Source: Elusimicrobiota bacterium (GTDB lineage: Bacteria > Elusimicrobiota > Elusimicrobia > UBA1565 > UBA9628). Taken from it: a stretch of 64,000 nucleotides of DNA. The notes below the pieces were generated by a model that worked only from the letters and a program-made list of their open reading frames with translations, was not told the DNA's origin and did no database searches. Location of the stretch: positions 1-64,000 of the forward strand of contig DAIDHS010000002.1 in the NCBI GenBank assembly GCA_027451985.1, in the 5' to 3' direction. Below, piece by piece: positions 18,254 through 27,805 of the stretch (positions are counted from its first letter, which is position 1; the number at the start of each line of letters is the position of its first letter). The position numbers and the translations under genes were made by a program.

Positions 18254-20101
18254 GTGAAACTCAAATCCCGGGCCGCGCTGGGGCTGGCCTGCGCCCTGCT
18301 TTGGGCCGGCGCCGCTTCTTTGCCCGCGCAGGACGAGTCCGCGCCCGACGCGAGCCAAGTCCGGCCCGTTTCGGTCCCGGACTCGCTGGGCGGGGCCGCG
18401 GCTTTTTCTCTCGCGCCCCAATTCCAGGACCAAAGCCTTGACCTCGGCCTCCTCGGCGGCATTAACGCCTCCGCGCTGCCGACGGCCGCGGCGACCCCGC
18501 CCATGATGGCGGCGCAAGCCTTCCGGCCCGCTCCCGCGGCGCCGCCGGCTGAACATCCGGTTCGCTCCCAAGGGCCCCGGGCCGCCGCGCGCGCGGCGCC
18601 CAAACGGGCCGCGCAAAAACAAGGCGCGCTGCAAGGCTTAGAGCGGACGGCGAGGCTCCTGTCCAAGCCGGGCGCCTCCCAAGCCGCCTTGAGCGCCGCC
18701 TACGACGGCGACGCGCCCACGGAGCCCGGCGGCTCCGCGGATGCGGTTCCAGGCGGCGCACTCGAAGCGGATGTGCGCTCCGCGGCCGGACGCTTCGCCG
18801 GGGACGACGGCGCCTTGAAAATTTCAGCCTTCGTGCGCGGCGCGCTCAAAAACAGCGGCCTGAGCAAGGACGAGGCCGCGGAGCGCATTTATTCCGCTTT
18901 GCCGGAGGACGCGCCCAACCGGGAAGCTTGGATTGAGGCTCTTTACAACGACACCGGCCACGCCTGGGCGCCTTCCCGCTTCCGCAACGACGACATAGTC
19001 GGCGCGCTGGAGCACGTGCGGGAAACCCCCACCCATGGAGGCAAGGACCAGGTCTCCGCCATGGCCCAGCGCCTGCTGCATCGCCGCGGCGTGGCCTACA
19101 GCCAGATGGAGAAAAACCGCTTCACTCTCATGCCCAACGGCAGTTCGCCTCTCAACCGCTTCGCGGCGGCGATGAAGAAAAGTTTCGGCGTCGAGGTCGA
19201 GTTCTGGGCCGACAAGCTCGTCGACCTCAAGGCCGGAGCCTACTACAGCTCCAGCGTGACGGCGCGGCGCTACGTCGGCGGGAAGATGGGGCTTCCGGCG
19301 GAGGCGGTGGCGAGCGGGCGCCCTTTCGCGAAGGACGACGCGCAGGCGGCCCACGAGATAGTCCACGCCGTCACGCGCAAGCGGCGCTACCAGGGCGACT
19401 CCGACCCCATCCACGGCTGGCTTGAGAACGCGCCGGCCTTGAAGGACGACCCCAACTACGCGAAATATCTCTCGCTCGACGAGCTAGACGCCTACGACGT
19501 CACCCAGCGGGTGCTCGTCGCCAAGGCTCAGGCCGCCTACGAGCGGCGGGAACGGGGCCTGCCCGCCCCCTCGCCGGTCGCGTTGCTCGAACAGGCCCGG
19601 CACTACCTCTACATGCTGCGAAACTACATCGCAGTCGCGCGCGCGGCCGACAAGGAACTCGCCGCCATGGCCGGCCGGCTTCGCTCGGGCGAGGGAAGGA
19701 GAATCGACATGCCGGGCGGCCTAACGCAGGCCGCGGAATTCCCGGACGGCACGCCCGATCTGTGGAGCAAGGACGGAATGCTCCACGCCAAGTTTGCCTC
19801 CGGCCTGGAGTACGTCTTTCCTCTGCGGAACGTCTCCAGCGCGGCGCCCTCCGAGGCGGAGCTTGCCGACGCCCTGGAACGCCAAGCCGACGGCTTGGAC
19901 GACATCGCCGCGGACAAGGGTTTCGCGGCGCTCAAGGTGGGAACCGCGATGGGGCGCCTCATCGCGCTTTTCTCCGGCCCGAGCGCGCCCGAGCCGGAGG
20001 CCGTGCGGCGGGGATTTGCCGCTCTGGCGGACGCGGAGCATTCCAACCCCGCGACCCTCAGCCAGAGAAAGAGCTGGGCGCGGCGCACTGCCTTGAATTA
20101 G
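18254..20101 (+). CDS. Exported protein with HExxH motif, putative zinc metalloprotease-like
   Basis: GTG start gives signal peptide VKLKSRAALGLACALLWAGAASLPAQ; AAHEIVHAVTRKRRY...YLSLDELDAYDV. Confidence 0.65.
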   Translation: MKLKSRAALGLACALLWAGAASLPAQDESAPDASQVRPVSVPDSLGGAAAFSLAPQFQDQSLDLGLLGGINASALPTAAATPPMMAAQAFRPAPAAPPAEHPVRSQGPRAAARAAPKRAAQKQGALQGLERTARLLSKPGASQAALSAAYDGDAPTEPGGSADAVPGGALEADVRSAAGRFAGDDGALKISAFVRGALKNSGLSKDEAAERIYSALPEDAPNREAWIEALYNDTGHAWAPSRFRNDDIVGALEHVRETPTHGGKDQVSAMAQRLLHRRGVAYSQMEKNRFTLMPNGSSPLNRFAAAMKKSFGVEVEFWADKLVDLKAGAYYSSSVTARRYVGGKMGLPAEAVASGRPFAKDDAQAAHEIVHAVTRKRRYQGDSDPIHGWLENAPALKDDPNYAKYLSLDELDAYDVTQRVLVAKAQAAYERRERGLPAPSPVALLEQARHYLYMLRNYIAVARAADKELAAMAGRLRSGEGRRIDMPGGLTQAAEFPDGTPDLWSKDGMLHAKFASGLEYVFPLRNVSSAAPSEAELADALERQADGLDDIAADKGFAALKVGTAMGRLIALFSGPSAPEPEAVRRGFAALADAEHSNPATLSQRKSWARRTALN

Positions 20102-20138
20102 CAGGTTGCCGAAAAAGGAAGCTGCGCCAAGGGAGTCT

Positions 20139-20167
20139 TTGACAAGCGCCTCGGGGCCTAGGACAAT
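20139..20167 (+). promoter_or_regulatory. Promoter-like TTGACA-N17-GACAAT upstream of the PLD gene
   Basis: TTGACA 20139..20144, GACAAT 20162..20167, 17-nt spacer. Confidence 0.5.
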
Positions 20168-20252
20168 GGGCCATTGGACCCTCGCCGCGAAGCGCGGGCC
20201 CAACTATCCTAGTTCGATGAAGCCGATGACTTCAAAACCTTTGGGGGAAACC

Positions 20253-21464
20253 ATGAGAACGAGACACCACGCCGGAATTCGCCTGAGCGCGGCGCTCTTG
20301 GCCGCGGCCTTTCTCGCCGCCGGCGCCGCGCGTTCGTTCGCCATCGAAGGCGAAGGCTCTTTCGACGGAGGCCCAGACGACGTGGGGCCGGCGTTTAACG
20401 CCCTGACCGAGGGCCCGGCGCCCTTGGACCTTTCCCAGCTTTCGAATTTATCGGCGGGCGCGCTTTCCAGCGTGCTGCCCGGCGCCGCGCTGGCAGCGTC
20501 CGCGGCGCCTGCCCCCATCGAGTCCAAGCCCGTGCGCCGATGGGCCGCGCCGCCCCCCGTGCAGTCCGGCGAGTACACTCTTTTAACCGAGCCCTTCAGC
20601 GGCCGGGCCGCGGTCTTGAACCTCATCAACAACGCGCAGACTTCCATCAACCTCACCATCTACGAAATCGAGGACCCGCCCACGATTTCCGCGCTCATCA
20701 ACGCGGCCCAGCGCGGCGTCACGGTGCGCGTCATCTACAACCTTTATTCCTTCCGCGGCCGCGACCCCAACGCGAAGTACATCGCCCAACTGCAAGACGC
20801 GGGCGTGCAGACCCAGGCGGCCAGCCGCCAGTTCGAGGTCACGCACGAGAAAGCCATCACCGCGGACGGCAAGTCGGCCGTCATCATGACCTTCAACTTG
20901 GTGCCCAACTACTTCTCGGGCACCCGCGACTTCGGCATCGTGACCGCCAACGCCGCGGAGGTCGCGGAAATAGACTCGGTTTTCAACGCGGACTGGAACG
21001 GCGAGCCGGCCGATCCGACCCTGCCGGAGCTGGTCTGGAGCCCGGAGAACTCCCGAGAGAAAATTTTGAGCGTCATCAACGGCGCCACAAAAACGCTTGA
21101 GGTCTACGGCGAGGAGACCGAGGACCCCGAGTCCATGCAGGCCCTCATCAACGCGGCCCAGCGCGGCGTGGCGGTACGCTTTATCACCGCGGTGTTGAGC
21201 GACCGCGGCGGGCAAGACGGCAACGCGGCCGAGCGCCAGGTGCTCAACGACAACGGCGTCCAGGCCAAGGCTTTGAACAACCCGTACATCCACGCGAAGG
21301 TGGTGCTGGCGGACTATGGAACGCCCAGCGCCCAGGTGTTTCTGGGCTCGGAGAACTTCTCCAAGACATCGCTCGATAAAAATCGCGAGTTGGGCATCAT
21401 CTTGAACAACCCGCCGCTCATGGACAGCATCGAGAGCACCTTCAACGCGGACTGGGCGCAGTAA
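20253..21464 (+). CDS. Secreted phospholipase D-like protein (two HKD motifs)
   Basis: Signal peptide MRTRHHAGIRLSAALLAAAFLAAGAARSFA; HEKAITAD and HAKVVLADYGTPSAQVFLGSENF; two internally similar halves (LINAAQRGVTVRVIYN / LINAAQRGVAVRFITA). Confidence 0.85.
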   Translation: MRTRHHAGIRLSAALLAAAFLAAGAARSFAIEGEGSFDGGPDDVGPAFNALTEGPAPLDLSQLSNLSAGALSSVLPGAALAASAAPAPIESKPVRRWAAPPPVQSGEYTLLTEPFSGRAAVLNLINNAQTSINLTIYEIEDPPTISALINAAQRGVTVRVIYNLYSFRGRDPNAKYIAQLQDAGVQTQAASRQFEVTHEKAITADGKSAVIMTFNLVPNYFSGTRDFGIVTANAAEVAEIDSVFNADWNGEPADPTLPELVWSPENSREKILSVINGATKTLEVYGEETEDPESMQALINAAQRGVAVRFITAVLSDRGGQDGNAAERQVLNDNGVQAKALNNPYIHAKVVLADYGTPSAQVFLGSENFSKTSLDKNRELGIILNNPPLMDSIESTFNADWAQ

Positions 21465-21663
21465 GGCCTCTCATTGGGAAAAGAAGAGAAATCAAACGCC
21501 TTTCGGAGCAAGATTTCTCATCACCGCATTCGCGCTAGCCGCCTTGAGCCAAGGCAGTGAGTCTGCGCTCTGTCTTGAAGGAAATGAGGCGATATTTCAT
21601 GAACATATAACCATCCTGTAAGCCTCCCACATTTATTTCTCCCTATATCGGCGCCGCCGCTCA

Positions 21664-21692
21664 TTGACATAATGAATGTTCTGGTCTATCAT
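21664..21692 (+). promoter_or_regulatory. Promoter TTGACA-N17-TATCAT of the HTH-DUF1232 gene
   Basis: TTGACA 21664..21669, TATCAT 21687..21692, 17-nt spacer; overlaps the ORF-track start at 21672. Confidence 0.6.
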
Positions 21693-21723
21693 TTGTTCGT
21701 GCTGTATAAACAAATGATGGACC
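21683..21723. repeat. 15-bp inverted repeat (14/15 match), putative operator
   Basis: GGTCTATCATTTGTT (21683..21697) N11 AACAAATGATGGACC (21709..21723). Confidence 0.75.
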
Positions 21724-22364
21724 TTGCGGATGAAGCCGGGCTATCTTCTGAAAAGCTTGGGGAACTCCTGGGCGTTTCCGGGCTCACCATCAGGCGCTGG
21801 AAAAGCTCGGCAAAAAATGCAGATTTGCCGCCGCTCTACGAGCGCGCGTTCTCCAAGGGCGTTGAACGCCTCGTGGTCGATGGGCACATCAACCCAGAAT
21901 CACGCCTAGCCCAGTCCATCATCAGCGAGGGGCGCGTGCTTTCATTCCAGGCCACGCTCAAAACCTTGGGTTTCTCTGACGCCCTCAAGAACCGCAAGGG
22001 CGACCCCAACGACGCCATCGTAGAAGGACTTTCGCAAATCGGCGCAGCGCCCTCTCGCGTTAAAGAAGTGGACGCCGGACGACGCAAGCTTTTTAATTTC
22101 GCCAAGATGGGCGCAGAGTGGAAGCGCCGCATCGGCGGGCTCTGGAGCGTGGTGCGCTCGCCCCAGCTTACTTTCATGGACAAGCTCGTGGCCTACGGCG
22201 CGCTCTTCTATCTTCTGACGCCCTTCGATCTCATCCCAGACTACATTCCGGTCATCGGTCTCTTGGATGACTATGCGGTCTTGGGCCTGGCCTTGGCCTA
22301 CTACATCAAGCGCTTCCCGCATCTTTTTCCCAAGGAGGCGTCCGCCGATCCGAGCCGTGCGTAG
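21714..22364 (+). CDS. HTH + DUF1232 (YkvA-like) membrane-associated protein
   Basis: N-terminal HTH-like LADEAGLSSEKLGELLGVSGLTIRRWKSS; C-terminal DUF1232-like LVAYGALFYLLTPFDLIPDYIPVIGLLDDYAVLGLALAYYIK. Start moved from 21672, which lies between -35 and -10, to 21714/21717. Confidence 0.8.
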   Translation: MMDLADEAGLSSEKLGELLGVSGLTIRRWKSSAKNADLPPLYERAFSKGVERLVVDGHINPESRLAQSIISEGRVLSFQATLKTLGFSDALKNRKGDPNDAIVEGLSQIGAAPSRVKEVDAGRRKLFNFAKMGAEWKRRIGGLWSVVRSPQLTFMDKLVAYGALFYLLTPFDLIPDYIPVIGLLDDYAVLGLALAYYIKRFPHLFPKEASADPSRA

Positions 22365-23628
22365 GCCGATTCTCGCCGCCTGCTGCGTCCTGTTGCCGGC
22401 GCTCATGGAGCCTGCCGGCGCCACGGCACAGGCGCGCGGGTTTTCGCTCAAAGACATCGTCGCTTTGGCGCTGGCTCAAAACCCTCAGATCCTTGCGGCC
22501 AAAAGCCAGTACGAAGCCGCGCTTCACCAGGTCGATCAAGCTTACGCGCCGCAGGATCCGCAGATATCCCTAATGCGGACTTCAACTCCCAACGGCTTAG
22601 ATCAAGCCCAAACGCGCACATTCCAGGTTAGCGAATCCTTCCAATTTCCGGGCGTTTCCTGGCTCCAGGGCGGCCAAGCCCGCCGTAACGCCGAGATCGC
22701 CAAACTCATCTATGAGGCGGCGTTGCGCGACGCGCGGGCGCAAGCCCAAACCCAGTTTTACCAAACGGTTCTTGACAGCGCTTCGGCTCAAATCGCCTTG
22801 GAAAACGCGCAGAGCCTGGCCGAAGTGCTCGCCGTGGCTCAAGCAGCCTACACAGCGAACCAAGTCGCGCAGACCGATCTCATCAGCGCACAGTTCGCGG
22901 TCTTCGCCGCGAGCCAAGCCGCCTGGACCGCGCAGGCCGCCCAAGCAAATGACGAAGCCGCGCTCAATCAGATTCTCGGCCGCGATCCGCGGGAGCCGCT
23001 GGAACTTGACGGAGAGATCAAGATTGAGCCGCTGAAGACGACGCCCGCGCAGGAAACCAGCCGCGCATTGGCCGCGCGGCAAGAGTTGCTGGAAGCGATG
23101 CTGACGGAGAAAAACGCCAAAACCGCGCTGCGCCTAGCCCAGATGGAGCTTTTGCCGAGCTTCAATGTCTCCTGGGCGCGGAACGACTACCCACCCGGCT
23201 CGACCAGTTCCATAAAGCCGCAAGGTCCTTATCATGACTATTCGACCGCGTTAACGTTCAACGTGCCCGTCTTCTTTTGGCTCCATCAAAGCCAGGACGC
23301 CCTGGCCGCTCGAAAACTTTTAAGCGCAGCGCGGATCAACCGTCGAGCCGCCGAACTTCAGACCATCGGCGCCGTGGACCAACTCGACCGTTCCGCCCGC
23401 CTAGCCTACAAGACGGCGCTCCTTTACCGCGATGAGATGATTCCGCTGGCGGAACAGAACTTCCGCGTGGCGCTCGTCGCCTACCAGTCGCAAAAAATCG
23501 ACTTCACCACGCTTTCAAGCATCTTGCAGAGCCTCTACTCCGCGCGCATTGCGTACCTAACCGCGGCCAATCAGTTTCTGGCCGGAAAAATCGCCTTGGA
23601 GCAGGCCACGGGAGGGCCGTCGTCATGA
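22357..23628 (+). CDS. TolC-family outer membrane efflux protein
   Basis: FSLKDIVALALAQNPQILAAKSQYEAALHQVDQA; coiled-coil outer membrane efflux pattern. GTG start overlaps the end of the preceding gene. Confidence 0.88.
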   Translation: MRRPILAACCVLLPALMEPAGATAQARGFSLKDIVALALAQNPQILAAKSQYEAALHQVDQAYAPQDPQISLMRTSTPNGLDQAQTRTFQVSESFQFPGVSWLQGGQARRNAEIAKLIYEAALRDARAQAQTQFYQTVLDSASAQIALENAQSLAEVLAVAQAAYTANQVAQTDLISAQFAVFAASQAAWTAQAAQANDEAALNQILGRDPREPLELDGEIKIEPLKTTPAQETSRALAARQELLEAMLTEKNAKTALRLAQMELLPSFNVSWARNDYPPGSTSSIKPQGPYHDYSTALTFNVPVFFWLHQSQDALAARKLLSAARINRRAAELQTIGAVDQLDRSARLAYKTALLYRDEMIPLAEQNFRVALVAYQSQKIDFTTLSSILQSLYSARIAYLTAANQFLAGKIALEQATGGPSS

Positions 23629-24674
23629 GGAAAACCGTCTTTGCGTTCCTTATTGTCGTTCCGTGCGCTCTTAGCTCGCGCCAGCCAGCGGAAGCTTTGC
23701 CTCATTCGCCGGCGCTCGAGTTCAAGGTTCCCGATGAAGACATCCATGGCCTGAAATCCGTCCGGGTCGAGGCTCGGATTTTGCCGGGCGCGCTCGAAAC
23801 CACGGGCCAAATCGCCTTTGATCCGCGCCGAGTCGCCACGATTTCCTCGCGGGTGCAGGGCCGCATCGAGGAAGTTAAGGCCAGCCTTTGGGACACGGTC
23901 ACCAAGGGCCAGCCCATCCTCAAGCTCTACAGCCCGGACTTCATGACCGCCGAGGCCGAGTACCTGCAGGCCGAAAACCTGGCCCGGTCGCCGGACTTGG
24001 CGGGCACATCGGCCTGGATGGCCAAGGCGGCCAAGAGAAAGCTCGAACTTCTGGGCATGGACGACGCGGACATCACCGAGCTCAAAAACCCATCGCCTGA
24101 CGTTTGGATCCGCGCGCCTTTGGGCGGCATCGTCCTGCAGGAGCAAGCAGTCCGCGGCGCAGCCATCAACCCAGGCGACGCGCTCTACCAAGTAGGCACG
24201 CTCAACAAGGTCTGGCTTACCGCCGACGTCTATGAGGATGAAATCGGCCGCATCGCCACCGGAGAAGAGCTTGCCGCCGTCACCGACGCCTATCCAGGCA
24301 TGATTTTCCGCGGCCAGATTTCCCGTGTGAGTCCGGACATCGACGCCGGCACTCACACCGAACAAATCCGCTGCGAGGTGGACAACCCCGGCTTGAAGCT
24401 CAAGCCGGGCATGCTCGCGCGCGTGAACATAGCGGTCAAGCCCACCTGGGCCGTAGTCGTGCCGCAGAAGGCGCTGGTCTTTGATGATGACTCCTTTTAC
24501 GCCTTCGTGGAGACCAAACCGGGCTTCTTCGAGCGGCGCGCGGTCCAGGTGGCTCAGTGGAACGAGCGGGGCTACGCCCGCGTTGTTTCGGGTCTCAAGA
24601 GCGGCGAGAAAATCGCTCTGGACTCCCTTACTCTCAACGCCCTGTGGCACAAGAGCCGAGGGGAAAACTACTGA
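23625..24674 (+). CDS. RND efflux periplasmic adaptor (HlyD/CusB-like)
   Basis: GQIAFDPRRVATISSRVQGRIEEVKASLWDTVTKGQPILKLYSPDFMTAEAEYLQ; VWIRAPLGGIVLQEQAVRGAAINPGDALYQVG. Confidence 0.9.
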   Translation: MRKTVFAFLIVVPCALSSRQPAEALPHSPALEFKVPDEDIHGLKSVRVEARILPGALETTGQIAFDPRRVATISSRVQGRIEEVKASLWDTVTKGQPILKLYSPDFMTAEAEYLQAENLARSPDLAGTSAWMAKAAKRKLELLGMDDADITELKNPSPDVWIRAPLGGIVLQEQAVRGAAINPGDALYQVGTLNKVWLTADVYEDEIGRIATGEELAAVTDAYPGMIFRGQISRVSPDIDAGTHTEQIRCEVDNPGLKLKPGMLARVNIAVKPTWAVVVPQKALVFDDDSFYAFVETKPGFFERRAVQVAQWNERGYARVVSGLKSGEKIALDSLTLNALWHKSRGENY

Positions 24675-27600
24675 TGCTGCGCCGGCTCATGAACCTCGCG
24701 CTCAAGGAGCGCGGATTCGTCATCATCGGCGCCCTCATCCTGACCGTCGCCGGCTATTTCGCCTTCCGGGCGCTGGACATCGAGGCTTACCCCGACCCGG
24801 TCCAGCCTGAAATTGAGCTCACCACCCAGCCCTACGGCATGAGCGCCGAAGAGGTCGAGAAGCTGGTCACCGTGCCGCTCGAGTGGGGCTTGGCCGGCAT
24901 GCGCAACATCTCAGACATTCGCACGATCTCGCTTTTCGGCCTCTCCGATGTCAAGCTCTACTTCTCTTGGGACAGCAATTACTATTGGGACAAGGTCGAA
25001 ACTCTGAACCGCCTGCAACTGGTCAACCTCCCGTTGCCGGGCGTCGCTCCCGGCATCAACCCAGATAACCCCATCGGCGAAATCTATCGCTACCGGATCA
25101 TAAGCCCCAACCACGATCTCATGGCTGAAAAGGAAATCCAGGATTGGGTGGTGGAAAAGCAGCTCAAAACCGTGCCCGGGGTACTTGACGTCGCAGGCTT
25201 CGGGGGGCTGACCAAGGAATACCACGTCAACGTCGATCCGGACAAACTGGTCCACTACGGCATCTCTTTGCCGATGGTGACCCAGGCCGTCGCGGACGCC
25301 AACAGCAACGTAGGCGGCAGCTACCTGCCCGTGGGCAGCCAAGCCTTCGACGTGCGCGGCATCGGCTTCATCCGCAGCCTCGACGATATCCGCGACATCA
25401 CTTTAGCCACGGTCAAAGGGACGCCCATACGAGTCTCCGACGTCGCGACGGTGCAAGTCGGGCACGCGCCTCGCCTGGGCATCGTGGGCTTCAACAACCT
25501 TGATGACGCGGTCGAGGGCATCGTCTTGATGCGCAAGTACGGCAACACGCTGGAGACCTTGAAAGGCGTCGAGAAGAAGGTCGCCCAGCTCAACGCCTCG
25601 GGCATGATGCCGCCGGGTTTTAAAATCATCCCCTACTATGACCGCACCCAGCTAGTCGACGTCACGCTCCACACAGTATTTGAGAACTTGGCCGTAGGCA
25701 TGATTCTGGTCTTGGCCGTGCTCATCGTCTTCCTAGGCGATCTGCGCACCGCCTGCATCGTCGCGATCAACGTCCCTTTGTCCATGTGCGGCGCCTTTAT
25801 CCTGCTCTACCTCACCGGAACCTCGGCCAATCTGCTCTCTTTGGGCGCCATCGACTTCGGAATTCTTATCGGCACAACCATTATCGTGGTCGAGAATGTC
25901 TTCAGGCATATGGTCACGGACCGCAAGTCGAACCAGAGCGACTGGCAGTGCATCAGCAACGCCTCGGAGGAGGTAAGCGGCCCCATCCTATACTCCACCA
26001 TTATTTTTCTCATCGCATTCCTGCCGCTCTTTACCATGACGGGCGTTGAAGGCGCAATCTTCTCTCCCATGTCGCGTACATACGCCTTCGCTTTGAGCAT
26101 CGCCATCCTGCTCGCGGTGACCCTTTCGCCGGTCCTGTGTTCCTATGCCTTGCACCAAGGCATCAAGGAGCGCAGTAACGCCGTGTGGGAAAAGTTTCAA
26201 AGCTTCTACCACGATCTTTTCGTCAAGGTTCTGAAGCGCCCGCGTCTGACGGTGGGGGCCGTGTGCACGCTCATGGCCGCAGGTCTAGCGCTCTTCCCGT
26301 TCCTCGGCGCCGAGTTTTTGCCCAAGCTCGAAGAAGGCAACATATGGGCGCGCGCCACCATGCCACTAACCATTTCGCTCGGGGCCGCGGACAAGCTGGC
26401 CGAGGGCGCCCGCCGCGACTTCCTGTCCTTCCCCGAAGTCAGGACCGTAGTCTCTCAGTTGGGTCGGCCGGACGACGGCTCGGACACCTCCGGTTTCTTC
26501 AACGCCGAATTCTTCGTGGATTTGAAGTCCCGCTCGCAGTGGCCCAGCGGCATGACCAAGGACAAGCTCATCGGCCTGATGAACGCCAAGCTCCGCCGAG
26601 ATTTCCCCTGGGCCGACTTCGGCTACTCGCAAAATATCGAAGACAACGTCGAGGAGGCGCTGTCGGGTGTCAAAGGCGAAAACGCGGTCAAGGTTTTCGG
26701 GCCCGATCTCGTGCAGGACGAGTCCGTCGCCAATCAAGTGGCCGCCACCATGAAGCAAGTCCGCGGCATCCAAGACGTGGCGGTCTACCGCTCTCTGGGC
26801 CAGCCCAATCTTCTCATTGTTCCCAACCGCAGGACGTGCGCGCGCTATGGCTTGAACGTCGGCGACGTCAACGCCGTAGTGCAGGCGGCCATCGGCGGTC
26901 AGGCGGTCACGCAAGTGCTCGAAGGCGACCGCGCCTTCAACCTGATCGTGCGCCTAGCGCCTGACTACCGGCAAAGTCTTGCGGCCATCCGGCGCATTCC
27001 CATAGCCCTGCCAAGCGGCGGATACGTGCTCTTGGGTCAAGTCGCGAACATCCGCATGACTGACGGCGCGTCTTTCATTTACCGGGAGAACCTGCGCCGT
27101 TATGTGCCCGTGCGCTTCTCCGTCCGCGGTCGAGACATGAGCGACGCCATCGAGGCGGCCCGGCGCCGCATCGCCAGCAGCGTCAAAATCCCAAGGAGCG
27201 TGAATATCGACTGGGCCGGGGAGTATGGCGAGATGACGGCCGCGAACCGGCGTCTGGCAGTCATCGTTCCCATCGCTCTTTTTCTCATCGCCGGAGTGCT
27301 CTATTGGACGACCCTCTCGCTGACCAATACTCTCATCCTAATGGCGCAGGTGCCGCTGGCCTGTCTGGGCGGCATTGCAGCCCTGGCCTTTACGCGCACG
27401 CCTTTTTCCATCTCCGCTGCCGTAGGATTCATCTCCATTTTTGCCATCGCCATCATGGACGGCCTGCTGCTCAACTCCTACATCTTCCAGCTTTGGAACC
27501 AGGGCTACTCCCTAATAGACTCCATCGTCAAGGGCGCGGACCGTCGCTTCCGCGCGCTCATCATGACGGCCTTGGTCGACGGTCTAGGGCTCTTGCCGGC

Positions 27601-27778
27601 GGCATTATCAACCCGCATCGGCGCGCAGACCCAGCGCCCGCTGGCCATCGTGGTCATCGGCGGCTGCTGCTCCATCGCGCTCTTGACCCGCGTGTTCCAG
27701 CCCACATTGGTCTATCTCTTCCACCGCCAGCTCGGTCTCACCGAAGAGCTCCGGCCGGCTGCACGAACTGCAAGTTAA
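24674..27778 (+). CDS. RND efflux transporter permease (CusA/CzcA-like)
   Basis: MLRRLMNLALKERGFVIIGALI..., two large periplasmic loops, TM4 LLSLGAIDFGILIGTTIIVVENVFRHM. Translationally coupled to the adaptor. Confidence 0.92.
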   Translation: MLRRLMNLALKERGFVIIGALILTVAGYFAFRALDIEAYPDPVQPEIELTTQPYGMSAEEVEKLVTVPLEWGLAGMRNISDIRTISLFGLSDVKLYFSWDSNYYWDKVETLNRLQLVNLPLPGVAPGINPDNPIGEIYRYRIISPNHDLMAEKEIQDWVVEKQLKTVPGVLDVAGFGGLTKEYHVNVDPDKLVHYGISLPMVTQAVADANSNVGGSYLPVGSQAFDVRGIGFIRSLDDIRDITLATVKGTPIRVSDVATVQVGHAPRLGIVGFNNLDDAVEGIVLMRKYGNTLETLKGVEKKVAQLNASGMMPPGFKIIPYYDRTQLVDVTLHTVFENLAVGMILVLAVLIVFLGDLRTACIVAINVPLSMCGAFILLYLTGTSANLLSLGAIDFGILIGTTIIVVENVFRHMVTDRKSNQSDWQCISNASEEVSGPILYSTIIFLIAFLPLFTMTGVEGAIFSPMSRTYAFALSIAILLAVTLSPVLCSYALHQGIKERSNAVWEKFQSFYHDLFVKVLKRPRLTVGAVCTLMAAGLALFPFLGAEFLPKLEEGNIWARATMPLTISLGAADKLAEGARRDFLSFPEVRTVVSQLGRPDDGSDTSGFFNAEFFVDLKSRSQWPSGMTKDKLIGLMNAKLRRDFPWADFGYSQNIEDNVEEALSGVKGENAVKVFGPDLVQDESVANQVAATMKQVRGIQDVAVYRSLGQPNLLIVPNRRTCARYGLNVGDVNAVVQAAIGGQAVTQVLEGDRAFNLIVRLAPDYRQSLAAIRRIPIALPSGGYVLLGQVANIRMTDGASFIYRENLRRYVPVRFSVRGRDMSDAIEAARRRIASSVKIPRSVNIDWAGEYGEMTAANRRLAVIVPIALFLIAGVLYWTTLSLTNTLILMAQVPLACLGGIAALAFTRTPFSISAAVGFISIFAIAIMDGLLLNSYIFQLWNQGYSLIDSIVKGADRRFRALIMTALVDGLGLLPAALSTRIGAQTQRPLAIVVIGGCCSIALLTRVFQPTLVYLFHRQLGLTEELRPAARTAS

Positions 27779-27805
27779 ATCTACCAGCAGGCCGCGAGCG
27801 AAGGT

